Shown: positions 33,259 to 45,898, numbered from the stretch's first letter. The stretch is 64,000 bases of DNA from Athripsodes cinereus (GCA_947579605.1 OX388305.1:26549542-26613541); one strand, 5' to 3'. Program-made: numbers and translations. The notes: generated by a model from the letters alone, not told the origin.

Positions 33259-36200
33259 ATGTCTTCTTATAAAGATAGAAATATTGTGTCTAAAGTGAAA
33301 CCCGGTAGCTTTAAGTGTTTAGAAAACACGTGCAATAATGCATTTAAAACTAATAAAATGCTGGTCAGGCATTTATCTGAAGAACACGGAATGAAATTTG
33401 AGTATATGGAACTCTCTTTTGAAAATGTTAATGGTAAGATTTTGTTTTAATTTAAACGTTTAATAGCACTGCATTGCCTTGTGTTTACAATACAATTTTG
33501 TACTAGTATGAAATGAAATTGGAGTACCTAATCTAAGAAGGATTATTGGCAAAGCACTCCCCAAAGCACGAGCTACGCTCAATTTTGGGGAGTAATTGTA
33601 TTAGGAAAATAAATGTATTGTGTTATTGTTCGATTATTGTAAAATGATATTGTGTTTAATAAACTGTTATTATTATTATTATTATTTATTATTAAGTAGG
33701 TATGTTAATATAATAGATCAATGGTTAATTTATGTTTTACTGTATTATAAATTTTATTAATGTAAGTCGAAACCTGTAAGTCGTAATCAGGCTACTATTA
33801 TTAATAAATGCCCTAAAACTTAAAACAATATGTTTGTTTACAAAATTAATATGGAGTTTAGTAAATATTAAGGAGAGGTGAACATTTCAAAATTTCAAAA
33901 AAATTACTTATATTCACGTAATTATATAGTTTTCACCCAAGAAATGATATGATAATGAAATAATTGTCAATAAATTGATGGCTAACTGGACAAATATTGT
34001 AGATCCACTTTTTATAGTTTTGAGAAAACTCGACATGAAAGTTTGAATAGAGTAGTATTTGTATGTAATATGCATTTTTTAATTGTTCATATCTCGGTTT
34101 GTATTGTGTGTGGATCAACTATATTTTCAAATATCAAAGACAATGTCACGTTTTGCAAAATGTGTATCATAACTCAATTTTACCAAAAAGTGGACTTACA
34201 ATATTTGTCCGGTTAGCCATCGATTAATATGCTCTTGTATAAGAAACACCAGACTTCCTAACTAACCTACAAATCAGTCAAACACGTAATAAAATCATGC
34301 TCTCCTGCTCAATGTGCTCAACACATGACCGTCCTGTAGGATTTTATTTGAATGATCTTGCCATTTAATTCTCAGATGTCCACGTCTCCGAGCACCATTC
34401 CTCTTGGCCAAATATATCTTCTTAATCATTCTGTCCTCATTCATTCTTTCCACGTACCCCAACCATCTTAGCTACTACATATCTACAAAAAAATAATTCA
34501 ATATAATCAAAGTTTTGATGCGTTCACCTAAACTTAATAAATTCTGGAGTTATAAATAAATGTTAACTCAATTAATATATTATTTTATTTTTGTAGCCGT
34601 AGTATGAATGGGTTAAAAGTGAATGTTACAAGGACAAAAATGCTGGTGTTTAAAAGAAAAAACAAAAGGATTTGTGAAATTAAGGTTGACGATAAATGTT
34701 TAGAATAAATGAATGAGTATCTATACTTAGGAAGTCTGTTTTCGAGGGATGGAAGATACAATAAGTACACCGAAAGAAGAAAAGTGGCCGGTGCTAGAGT
34801 GAACGATGCACTTCAATCTATTGTTAGCAATAGCAATGTATCGAACATGGTAAAAATTTTGGTGCACGATACCATTCTGGTACTGATTCTTATGTATACA
34901 AGCGAAATTTGGACGTGGTTGAAGAAGGACGAAAGTGGAATAAATGCTGTGGAAATCTGTTCACTGAGAAGAAGGGTTGGTAAAATGTTGCGAGATAGAA
35001 TGAAGAATGCTCAAGTCACTCGTCAACGGGTAGATAGTCGAAAATAAAATTAAAAAAAGAGTGAAGAATCAGGATTTCAGGAGAATTGAGTGGATGTGAA
35101 AGGAGTGTTGTGGATAGAACGCGTGTAAATTGGTTATGATAGATTGGACATGTTGAGCTCATGTACGATGAAAGGATGGTGAAGAGGATCAAATTCTTAA
35201 AGGTGGCTGCGTTTTGAGTAAGAGAAATTGGCGTCCATGTTTGAGAAACTGGATGAATGTAGAGGAAGCTAAAGAAGTATGCAAGGATAGATTTATATAG
35301 GGATCCGTTCTCCTTGCCTACTTCACCTGGGACACGACGTGTAGGTATAGATAGAGCGTAGATATAGATGTTATTTTTATGTTTTTAGAATTTCTGAAGT
35401 GGAAAGCATCAATTGAAGAGGAAAACACTGTAAGTTACGTATACAGCAGCAAATCTGCAAGTACAACTTATTATTACTGCAACCGCAGCATTAGCAGCAG
35501 TAAGTTTAACATTTGTGTAGTTAGATTTCTAATGATTCATCTCTTAGGAAACAGATATCACACAATTTTTGCATGTGCTTCTTATAGAAAACATATTTAG
35601 ATATAGTACACCACAGCCAAACGTAAATTACATCATCGAGTTACATGTTAATATTATACCAACTCCCTTATTATTTATTTTGTTTGTATTTTCATAACAT
35701 AGTTAAGTTCCATTTCAAACATTTTTAGGTCACAAACCTAGAGAAAAAGCATCAACATATAAAAGATCGTTGAAAAGCCAAGGATCCTGCAAAATGAACA
35801 ACTCATGTACAAGTCAAATTACACTTCATCATTTGGATGGAAAATTTATTGCTTGTTGGCAAAAAATACATTATGGCCATGGAAAAGAATTGCAACACAT
35901 CAGATTAACCAAAAACCAAAGGCTGTCTGTTGCCTCCAAACTAATCAGCGGTGTAAGACCAACAAAGTAAGTATTACCAGGGAAATGATAATGCAAAATG
36001 TTATATTTTGATATTCTAAATCTTCTACAAAACTCTTTTAAATACCATGTTTTAATTGTTTGTGTACACAGTACACACATTCTCTTATATTGAGGATACA
36101 AGCTGCTTATTTACTACACTTAAGCTAAACATTTATTAATCATTTATTTATTCCTTCTAAGGATACACTAGTATAAATTTTTAACCTAATACAGTATACA

Positions 36201-38996
36201 ATTATTATGTATACAACAAAAATAATTTTAAGAACCATCACACAAAATAATTCATAATACATATGACAAATAATGATTTGAGTAAAAGCAAAATTTAAAA
36301 CAATATAACAAAAAATAGACATATCAGTACCACCCAAACAAACCAAATCATAATCAACACGAAATCACACTCAAAGCAATTGATTAGTTCTGCAGCATGA
36401 CACTCTTCAAACATGATTTAAAATTATCTACAGATGTGTTGTATATGTCAGCTGCCTGAGAGTATTCATTACTAAGCCTCTAAATGCATTTCAGTGATGA
36501 GTTCTGACTGCGTTTTCAGGAATTCATTCACATAAAATGAAGCTGCCTGTCGCATGCTCCTCAACGGAGCATTAAAGTTTATTTGACTTAGGACATTTGG
36601 ACAGTATATCTGACCATGTATAATCTTGTACAAAAGCATCAAATCAGATGACTTTCTTCTATTAGATAATCCTAATAAATTTAGAGAGTTTAACAAATAT
36701 CCATAATCAATTTTCTCCCTAGGCAAAACCCATTCTGTAGTTAATATACCACAAGAACTTACACTCTATCTTGTCTAGACTATTTACATGAACCTCGAAG
36801 CATGGGTTCCACACAGGGGAGTCAAATTCCAAGATCTACGAACCAAAGAAGTACCTATAATTATAAAATTTTCAACATACACAGACTTGAAAAAGGCTCA
36901 TTGATTCTCAGCACAACACCTGTCATTCTTAATGATTTTTTGCGAATACTTACTATCCACATGATTAACATAACTTATTTGTTGGTTAAAAATTATACCA
37001 AGATCACGTATTTTATTTACCGATGCTAGCACCAAACTATTTATTTTATATTTATAAAAAAGGGGATGTTTAATTCTGTGGTAACACAACTTTGCGTTTC
37101 TTTGTATTAAATGTCAGTCTGTTATTATTATAAAACCAGTAGTAAAAAGCACCTTATTTAGCAGTTTTATCTTCTTCTTTATTTGGACAAAGCATTCCAC
37201 TCAGTAGGGTGAAGTATAAAATATAATGTTATTAACTCTTGCGTTACAGAATTTTGGAGTCAGCCAGGAACGACATTGGGGAACATTCAAAGCGTCTTCA
37301 ATTACTTACATCCAGCGATATTAGAAACATTAAAAGCAGTTTTAAAATTGATGTAGAAGATGGAAAACGCCATGAAAATGATGCTGTATCTGTAGACATG
37401 TGGGTACAGGAATGTAGGAGCCAAGTAGACAATGAAGTCCTTTTTTACAAGAAGCAAGGGGAACAAGTAGAAAATTTAGAAGTCACTGATTTTTGTTTAG
37501 TAGTCATGAATGAATTTCAGAAGAAAATGTGTAGGGATTTTGGGCACAATATCATTGCCATCGATGGGACACATGGCCTCAATGGCTATGATTTTGAGTT
37601 GCCAACTTTAATGGTAATAGATGAATTCCATCAGGGATTTCCAGTGGCATTCATGTTTGCTAACCGGAAAAACACCCAAATGTATACTCATTTTTTTAAT
37701 GTTATTAAATTAGCGATAGGGCATTTGCAGCCCAAGACTTTCATGTCAGACCTAGAGGAGACTTTTTATAATTCTTGGACTACTATAATGGGTCCAGTAG
37801 AGCACACATTATACTGCTCATGGCACGTAGACCGAGCATGGCAGTCTAATTTAAATAAAATTAGAGTTGTTGAAAAACGAGAAAATGCGTACAAGATGTT
37901 GAAAGCATTACAACAACATTCAAAAATTGAGTCTTTTGATTCATCTTTGCATAACCTAATTAGTTTTTTTTTGCAAGACAAAGACACAGAGAGTTTTGGA
38001 AAATATTTCCAAACTCATTATATGCATAATTTTAAAAAATGGGCATATTGCTTCAGGGTAGGCTGTGGCATCAACACTAACACTCACTTAGAGTCTATGC
38101 ACAAGACTATTAAATATTTTTATTTAGAAAGAAAATCTGTTAAAAGATTAGACAAGGGCTTAGATGTTATTTTGAAATATAGGAAGGATAAATGTGTAGA
38201 GAGAATCATAAAACTTACGAAGGGGAAAATAACTAAAAGGGATAAAGAAACTCTCAAACGACACAATAATGCTGTCTCTGAGAGTTACATTATGCAAAAT
38301 TTAAGTACAGGGGTTATTGAAGTTAAAAGTTCAGAAAGTTTGTATACAGTAAAAAGAGAGGCAATAGAAAAATGTTGCAGTATCGTGTGCAATGAGTGCA
38401 ACATTTGCATCCATATGTTTTCATGCACATGCCCTGATTATAGAAATAATAATATTTGTAAACATATCCACTTTGTCATGATTAATACTGACTCATCATC
38501 TCCTGAGGTTAATGTGTCGTCATCTCCTGAGGTTAATGTGTCGTCATCTCCTGAGGCTAATGTGTCATCATCTCCTGAGGTTAATGTGATTCCTCCTATT
38601 AATAAAAGTCCTGTTGACGACTGGGTGTCCTGTGTGTCTAGACAAAAAAATCTGGGAAACATCCTTGAAAATACCGTTGAGAATATCAGGGCTATGGACA
38701 TTAGTAAATTAGATAGTTCTATTGTTAACCAAATTTGTTATCACTTGTCGGTTATAAATAATTTATCACAAATACCATCTTTAAATTGTGAAATTTTGCC
38801 ATCAACGTCGAAAAGTGATTCTAATAAACGGGTAATTGATCCTCAATTGCGTTTTCACTCGACAAAAAAAAAGAATAAAGACAAAAAAGCAATATTTAAA
38901 ACACCTACAACAACAGAACTATCAAATATTACAAACTTTTTAACTACTGATCTCTTTGTGTCGACGTGCCCATCAAATGATCACAAATACTGTTAA
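33259..38996 (+). CDS. MULE transposase (C2H2 finger, DDE core, SWIM finger), four exons
   Basis: Exons 33259-33433, 35389-35499, 35729-35966 and 37250-38996. Donors are GTAAG and acceptors are TAG or CAG. Phases 1, 1 and 2 agree. The total is 2271 bases, 756 residues, with no stop. Residues 1-58 hold a C2H2 finger (FKCLENTCNNAFKTNKMLVR ... HLSEEH). Exons 2-3 encode WK, YYYCNRS and HHGH-like blocks typical of MULE N-termini. The MULE core follows: IIAIDGTHG (Asp ~280), KTFMSDLEE (Asp ~342), LYCSWHVDRAW (CxxH, ~364-367) and NTHLESMHK (Glu ~456). A SWIM finger (CTCPDYRNNNICKHIH, ~567-580) comes next, then four SSSPEVNV repeats. It acts in the nucleus to cut and paste the element. The intact frame suggests recent activity. 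Confidence 0.9.
34290..34490 (-). pseudogene. RTE-like LINE scrap in MULE intron 1
   Basis: Minus-strand reading resembles the C-terminal RTE region (HMR-type residues around a GRP motif) but is heavily broken. The call is tentative. Confidence 0.35.
34600..35310 (+). pseudogene. RTE-like LINE 3' fragment in MULE intron 1
   Basis: The sequence YLYLGSLFSRDGRYNKYTER, followed by KVAGARVNDALQSIV, WTWLKKDESGINAVE and a broken RW-GHVE region, is the C-terminal part of an RTE-like RT. The close relative at 47385-48225 shares VAGARVNGAL. It is 5'-truncated and inactive. Confidence 0.78.
36130..37150 (-). pseudogene. CR1/jockey-type LINE fragment in MULE intron 3
   Basis: Minus-strand pieces at 37089-36898 (SVNKIRDLGIIFNQQISYVN) and 36726-36472 (PREKIDYGYLLNSLNLLGLS) are the thumb and C-terminal part of a jockey-type RT. 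The frame is broken between them. An A-rich tail lies near 36130-36150 (minus), so the insertion is opposite to the MULE gene. Confidence 0.72.
38480..38590 (+). repeat. 27-bp in-frame tandem repeats in the MULE transposase
   Basis: Four near-identical units encode SSSPEVNV (one with A for V), just after the SWIM finger. The Ser-Pro composition suggests a flexible linker. Confidence 0.9.
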
Positions 38997-39179
38997 TGCC
39001 ATTTTAAAAAAAAATATTTCCAATATCCGATAATTAACAATAATAATAATCTCTATTAGTTTATTATTATCACTAGTTTTTATATTTAAAAAGAATCCTA
39101 TTGGTCTTCAGCCTATAGGATGGTTTTTCATAATATCTTTTGTGGCTCAATATTGCCACTAGTAGTTCTCATTACGAAG

Positions 39180-39638
39180 AATGTAAGTAATATAATGTTC
39201 ACTCATTTTAAATACATAAAAATATATTTAGCACTTACACAGGGACTTTATTAATAGGTGGTTGCAATATTAACTTTTTAGCTCTCAATATTTCAATAAC
39301 GCTACTTCTCAGCATCATTTTTCTCATAAAATGTTGGTGTTTAATCCTTCTTACAATATCAGAATACTGCTGCTGTTTTATCCTTTGTTTCAGTTGTTTG
39401 TCATCATGAAGTAAGTAATATAATATTCTCCTATTTTAAATACATAAAAATAAAGCAATAATATTTAGCGCTTCCACAGGGGCTTTATTAATAATTGGTT
39501 GCAATGTTAACTTTTTAGATCTCATATTTCAGTAACGCTACATCTCAACATCATTTTTCTTATAAAATGTTGGTGTTTAATCATTTCTTACAACATCAGA
39601 ATACTGCCGCTGTTTTTTCTTTTGTTTCAGTTATTATT
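39180..39638. repeat. ~230-bp tandem duplication downstream of the MULE gene
   Basis: Two copies run from TAAGTAATATAATRTTC through GGTTGCAATRTTAACTTTTT to CTTTTGTTTCAG or CCTTTGTTTCAG. Each ends in a splice-acceptor-like CAG. It lies in the non-coding 3' part of the MULE. Confidence 0.85.
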
Positions 39639-39720
39639 GTCTAGCAACAGAGATTCTGATCCGTCATCCTACAACGTCCATTGGATAAGAAAAAATAATT
39701 TGTTTTTGATTAATTAGTTA

Positions 39721-39936
39721 CATATGGAAGAAAACACAATTGGCTTTAGTGGTTTTATTATTAATATTATATTTTACATTGTTGTATAATAATCTGGGAT
39801 ATAGACAACATGTGATTATTTTGCATTATTATCTTGTATGGGGTGATATAATGTAGTTTTGTTCTAGAATAATTATCAAACATATAATATAGGTAAATAA
39901 AGTAAAACTAAAACCAATTGTGTTTTCCTCCATATA
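39721..39936. mobile_element. small MITE within the MULE
   Basis: Inverted ends CATATGGAAGAAAACACAAT and the complement of CAATTGTGTTTTCCTCCATA (39907-39936) match over about 28 bases with a few differences. The element is 216 bp and non-coding. Confidence 0.72.
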
Positions 39937-40069
39937 TAAACACAGAGTTTTACAAAATGAATGTCAACTAAATCCATAGATTAATTACTTCTCATTTTGT
40001 TCATTGGCCTTAATATACCTAATAAATATTTGTTTCTAATATTTTTACTTGAATATTGTATAAACTCGG

Positions 40070-40560
40070 GCTCTCCATACATGTCATAAAGCTATTAGTT
40101 GTATCGACGACGCCAGCCATTATGATTTGTCACAGGACCGTAGATTGTTCAAGGATCCTTCTCTCAAATGCTGCAATGGATCTCTCAAGGGCTTTTGTTA
40201 GTACCTAGGTTTCAGAAGCATAATATATCAAGACTAGCTTTATCAGGGTTTTGTACAGTACAGTACGATTTTGGTATTTCTTTTGACTAACTTTATGACA
40301 TGTATGGAGAGCCCGATTTCATCAGCTCTATCAAGGTGGGCTGGTCCATAATCAGAATAGATGATGACAACCCTGTAAAACGCCCACCACAAGGACGAAG
40401 AAGACCAGGAAGGCCCAAACTGCGATGGATGGACTTTGTCAGCGCCGAAGCTTCTACGCTGCAAATCACAAACTGGAAGACAAAAGCAATGGTATGACAA
40501 GAGTGGAAGAGACTATTGGATTCAGCCAAGGCCCACCCAGAGTTATCGTACTCATGATGA
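40070..40560. pseudogene. RTE-like LINE fragment with 5' inversion
   Basis: The right part (40293-40560, plus) reads MYGEPDFISSIKVG, then RRPGRPKLRWMDFVS and DSAKAHPELS, the RTE C-terminus. The left part (40290-40070) encodes the immediately preceding RT segment on the minus strand (LIKLVLIYYASE, RSIAAFERRIL). About 24 bases (GGGCTCTCCATACATGTCAT and neighbours) are shared at both sides of the inversion. Confidence 0.7.
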
Positions 40561-41739
40561 TGATTTTATAAACTCACTTTTAAAATATCTTTGTCTGATT
40601 GTATAAGTGTTAGTATGTCTTAATTGGCTTACCTACAATTTTAATACTTATCATCTAATTCTTATAGAGGATGGCAACCTCTCTAAAAAATATTGCTCAT
40701 CTCTGATATGGGTTTTTTGTGGTTTTCCCGATATCGCACAAAGGCAAATGCTGGAGATGTTTTCTTTAAATCTGCCCACAACAGTATTAAATATTAATAT
40801 ATTCATTGCTCATTACCACTGACTCACATTTCTACTATCATTAATATTTATTTTTTAATTAACATGTATTTGAATATAATTTCTTCATTTTATACTAGCC
40901 TGATCATGAGAGCAGAAGCTCTTGAAAGCCAGCTCGTGATTAATAAAGTCTCTGTGGAAGTACTGAATGTGAGTGTTTTATTTTTATTAATTTACTTCCA
41001 CCAAGTACCATCATTGGACAACAATATTATAACTGCATTCTCCCATTTTCTTATTTGATAAGTATATCTCATTGCCTAAATATTCTTCCAATATAATGGC
41101 GTAGAGAGGTCTTAAGCAGAACTACCCAGCTAAAACACAATTCTTATGGGTCACATCACCTGGTTGACAACATCTCTTAGATGATGATACCATTCCGATA
41201 GTCGATGCAGATATTCTACTGTCTACTTAAATCTCGATACTAGAAGCACAAATCAACAGCACCCTGTCTGTGGAATCTCAAAGACAGCAAGGTCCATATT
41301 TTCTTCCGTCTGCGAAATACGCTCAGTGTCGAAAAACCTCACTCTTCTTCTTATTTCATTTTACGGCAATGCACCCGCAATCGAGTGATTTATGATAACC
41401 TCACTCTTGATAGCACAAAAAAATATTTATGCCTTTGTAGTCTCTAGACCAGACTATTCTATTCTTCTCAAGGTCATACACTTGTTTGCGAATGACTTAG
41501 GCCAATATGGAACAACAGGTTATTAATTAAGTTTTATGTAATAAAAATGTAAGCAAATATTTCACAACGAAATTAACCTTAATACAAAGACTGTGTAATT
41601 AATAGTGAAATCCTGAGAAAATAATGAGGTGACTTGTAATGTCAAATATTTATATTATTAGCTTTGGGGAACTTTGACATACATTTATAAATACCTTGAG
41701 TTTAGTGCTAGTAAAAAAATTACACTAAGGGGTTATATA

Positions 41740-42245
41740 ATTTATCTAGACTAGACTACTGCAACATATTATGTGCATGTAGGACTGCCGCAGATCCAAC
41801 AAAATTGCCTACAAATGTCATTTAATTTCTGTTATATTTTTTCAAGAAAATTCACTCGTTTGCGAATGGTTTAGATCATCCAATAGTTCTGCAAGATTTA
41901 TTTTTAGCGAGGATAAAGGTTGCCACACCACACCTGTGCTGGAAAAGTTGCTCAGGTTAATAGTAAATGAAAGGGTCTGATACAAACTGTGCCTTATGGT
42001 CTACAAGGCTTTGAATAGGTATAGCACCTTGGTCACTTTCTGAGCTCTATGTTCTCAAAATATCTAAAAGCAAACCCCTACGCTCAGCAAAGACATACAC
42101 CAATATACTGGACGAGGTCAATAGATCAAATAAGTTCTGCTTCTTTGACTCCCCGAGGACCTCCGTAGAAACCAATCAATAAATACGTTCAGGAGCAAGG
42201 TGAAGAAATTGCTCTTCCAACATATGTTGTTTTCCGCGTCCATGA
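41740..42245 (+). pseudogene. degraded L2/CR1-type LINE 3' fragment
   Basis: Broken frames recall the L2/CR1 C-terminus: LDYCNILC near 41750, YKLCLMVYKALNR near 41985 and FRSKVKKLLFQHML near 42190. It has many stops. Confidence 0.55.
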
Positions 42246-42299
42246 GATATGATGAGAAGCTCCGTCAAACGGTACCAAATCAAACATACGTAAATATTG

Positions 42300-43879
42300 T
42301 CATCACTTTTTCATGAATTTAATTGTAATATTTGTTTTTAAAATAAAGGTATTATTAATAATGAATTACTTGTGGTAACTTTTTAAACTAACTTTATTTA
42401 ATCCTTTTTTTATAAGATAAAAGTGTTGTAAATCACATATTTTTATCTTCAGAAATTATATTGATACGGTAAGTTCGATAAATAAGTAACTTGTTTGTAT
42501 TTGAGTAATGGTATATTGCAAATTGGAACTCTCCATGTCTATCCAGTGGAAAGTTAATGCTTTGACTAAGTCAAGTTAAATACACAGTGAAAACATTATA
42601 TTAATGTTTAATGTAACACTTGAGAAAATTTTAACAATAACTTGAAATAATTTTAAACATGAAAAACCTGTAGATGTTTCATTGATTTGACACTGATTCT
42701 ATACAATTTATCTGTATTTTATAGTCAAGAAATGTAACTTTAATTGAGTGGATAGCGAGCCCGGTTCAAAACCCACTCAGTTTTGAACAATTTACAGTTT
42801 CATACAAGATAATGGCTTTTGCAAATTTGCAAATTACATTACATTACATAGAAAGTATATTCAGCATTTCAGTTATCAATACATCCAAGTGAATAACCAC
42901 AATGAACACCAATTAGACTCCGTCTGGTGCCGACGGCTTCTCCACGCGGCCACGGACCCTCCCAAAAGGTGTTCCTGGGAAACACTTGTGGTTTGATGCA
43001 TACAAACTCAAGATGCTTTTTTTGTAAATCTGTATATAAGAGATTTTATCTGACAATATGTAGGTATCTTATTATGGATGATGAGATATCACATATAAAG
43101 CCAACTATTATATAGTGTTGTTTACTATAATCAGTTGCTAATATAACAGAAGTGATTTCTGAAATTTTATAATAGTTCCAAAAAACCAAATATGATACTG
43201 CTTGATTAATGTTAATAAACTCTCAAAAATATGCCATGACAAAGAGTAATCAGAGTGGAGGTCTTGAAAAAAATTACCTGGCTAAACTTGTGTTAGGTAG
43301 CAACAATAGCAAGGTGCTTGAAACACCTCTTAAAGGAGTAAAGAAAGAAATGTCTTGAATAAAATTTTGTAGATCTCAGTTGATAAAATCTTCACTAACT
43401 ATAAAATATGAGAAGTGAGTTTCTAAAAAATAAAAGTTTATTAAATACAAAATTGCAAGGTTTTAGGGCAAATAACTTCAGTACAGTCATAGGATAATAT
43501 TTGTAAAGGCAATACCTGTACACATTAAAAAACTACCTGAACATCTTCGATATAACAGCGAATAAATTAATGACACCTACGAAAATGGTCTAATTTATAG
43601 CTGGTCAGTAAAATAGTGACACCCTAGTAATATTGATAACCGTTATCACTTTCATTGCTAAAAAGTGAGCCCGAAATCAATCCATAAATCTTATATACAT
43701 AATATAGCGTATGTACTCTCATCACCGAACATAACACTATTTAATCATACATTTTGAGAATTTCATTATATTCACGATATTTCTTCAACGTTTATTCTCA
43801 ACATTATTACGACTGACGAGAGCACGAATGACAGTTAAACGACATAATAATTATTCGAGCCAATGGGCATTGATTATCT
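42300..43879. other. MULE 3' non-coding region
   Basis: AT-rich, with no supported frame, repeat pair or RNA gene. A CCCGGTTCAAAACCCACTC stretch at 42770 recalls a tRNA-like B box but has no accompanying A box. Confidence 0.45.
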
Positions 43880-44046
43880 TGCGCAAGCGCATTAATATAA
43901 TGATCGGTAAAATATTGTCTCGTCTATTCGTACGTATCATAGATCAAAGAAATTATAAAATTTGTCTATGGTGAATTATTTCCATAGACAACATTAATAT
44001 TAAACACAGAATTCCATACAAAACCTAGAACCCTGACTCATTTACA

Positions 44047-44277
44047 AAAGTGAGGCAAAAAATCTATGAATTTTTGACAGAACGGTTGGCGAAAGCGTGA
44101 TGTGTTTCCTAAATTTTATGAAGTATTTCTCGCGTTTTTATTAAAACATATCATTTTTACTTTTATAAAAACGTAATTGGACATTTTTTGAAGTTCTTTT
44201 CGACGTTTTAAGCGATTTACCACACTTTTTTTCGCCAACCGATCTGTCAAAAGTGCCGAAAAATGGTGCCTCACTTT
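44047..44277. mobile_element. MITE with ~55-bp inverted ends
   Basis: Ends AAAGTGAGGCA...TTTTTGACAGAACGGTTGGC and the complement of CGCCAACCGATCTGTCAAAA...GCCTCACTTT match with small gaps. It is 231 bp, non-coding, and lies between the MULE and the Helitron. Confidence 0.78.
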
Positions 44278-45635
44278 ATTACAATGAAAATACATACGAG
44301 TACTCCATCTAGGTATCTAATATATAAAAGGAAGTCGTGTGTGTTACAACACTTATAACTCAAGAATGGCTGTACCGATTTGAATGATCTCTGATTTGTT
44401 GGATTCTTCTCCGCCCGGAATAAACTATAGGCTATTAAAACATCTTACAAATTCACGAGAAGAAACAATATGAAGAAAATTATTTACGCCATACATTTTT
44501 AATTTCAAAAATAAAAACAATATGGAGAGTTATGGCGCCCCCACGTCGCCTGTTGCATTGTGCTAAAATAATCCGTAGGTTCTGCTATATTAAGAACCAA
44601 ATTACTATAACTAATATGAACGAAATGTGTACTAATATTTGTTTACTAAAATTCGGTTGTTACATGGCAATAGGTTGTATCTCACTAAAACATAATTTTA
44701 CAGGAGAGCAAAAACAAAGTTTGCAAAAGAGATATTTCAGCCAAATTTCGAGCATTTATATATCAAAATGAAGGTAATTATTATTTCTACAAGATTGATG
44801 TAACATTCTCTTAATTTCTTCTACAAGATGTATGTAACATTCACTAAATAATTTCTTGCAGTTTAAAAATATTTGAGTTTTTTTGCCATGTTGATGAAAA
44901 CAATCTTTCTACATGTCAATAAGTTACGTCTTTTCTCTCTTTATTCTGACTATAAAGAGACATATCCTTTTGCCACATCAAATATTACACTATTTTGAGC
45001 ATTTTATGGACAACAACAACATTAACAAACTTGAAAACGCAAAAAATGCGAGATACAACCTATTGCCATGTAACTACCGAATTATTCGACTAATATTTAT
45101 GTATCGATAGATCTTCTGTCACATAAATGTGGACGTGCACAGATTATATTTGAAATTGTATTTTATTTTTGCAGATCGAAGATTATTATTGAACCAAAAA
45201 TTGTGCTATTAAAGATGAAAATAAGAATGTGTTCATGTAGGTAGTTCTGATGCAAGATTGTGTAGTGAAATTTGCAGACAGAGAAGAAAAATTACGAAGA
45301 AAATTATTTACGCCATACATTTTTAATTTCAATAAAAAATGCAATATGGAGAATTATACAAAATCAACAATGAAGTTTTTTTTATAGATTGGCCTATTTA
45401 TATGATAATTTTTCTATACATTCTCAAATTAGAATCGTTATCCATACAATTTAACATCTGTAGTTCTGATATTTCAATTTTTAAAAAATCATGGAAAGAA
45501 TTTTTATAAATTTTAAATGAATAGGTAAAATCTACCTGAAAAAAAAATTAGTACCTACATAATTATATTACGTACTGCAGATAATTTATAAACAAATCTG
45601 AGTTAAGTATAATTGTTCAACATAAATTGTTCATG

Positions 45636-45870
45636 TCGGCCGGTGTGGCGCGGAGCTCTTTCCTTTGAGTCACGAGGTCCCGGGTTCGATTCCCGGACAG
45701 GGCAAAGTGAACAATGACCTTTTTCAAATTGTCCTGGGTCTGGGTGTTACATATATATGTATATAGTGCATTGTATATGTGTGTATCGTCGCGTTAGTAC
45801 CCATAATCAAGATTCATCTAAGTTTGGGACTAGCTCGATGTGTGTGAATTGTCTATTGTCCACTTCGAAA
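45636..45870 (+). repeat. tRNA-derived SINE inside the Helitron
   Basis: The head resembles a tRNA: TCGGCCGGTGTGGCGCGGAG (A-box region) and GGGTTCGATTCCC (B box, 45683-45695). The body includes GCGTTAGTACCCATAATC and TTTGGGACTAGCTCGATGTG, a tail that I associate with Lepidopteran SINEs. It is transcribed by Pol III in principle and depends on a LINE for movement. It is not a functional tRNA gene. Confidence 0.8.
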
Positions 45871-45898
45871 ATTAATTTCCTAAAATTCCGTACATATT

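Larger units (their letters stand above)
33001..43923 (+). mobile_element. complete autonomous-looking Mutator-like element (MULE), 10.9 kb
   Basis: Terminal inverted repeats of 44 bp (33001-33044 and 43880-43923) begin ACGAGACAATATTTTACCG and differ at one base. The 8-bp duplication CTATTCGT flanks them (32993-33000 and 43924-43931). A four-exon transposase gene occupies 33259-38996. The element has picked up later insertions in its introns and 3' part: RTE fragments (34290-35310, 40070-40560), a minus-strand LINE (36130-37150), a small MITE (39721-39936) and an L2/CR1 scrap (41740-42245). The long non-coding 3' part (39-43.8 kb) has no recognised gene. Confidence 0.92.

Noticed and set aside
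33241..33450. Host C2H2 zinc-finger gene
   Set aside because: The exon joins in phase with the MULE exons and lies inside the MULE ends, so it is part of the transposase.
38480..38590. CRISPR-like repeat array
   Set aside because: Repeats are in frame inside a coding exon with no spacers; they are protein repeats.
40864..40969. Possible exon (TTTTATACTAG acceptor, GTGAGTG donor)
   Set aside because: Signals are fair but the peptide matches nothing I know and no partner exons could be found.
45636..45705. Possible functional tRNA gene
   Set aside because: It has A- and B-box-like sequence but no full cloverleaf, and it runs into a SINE body, so it was called as a SINE.
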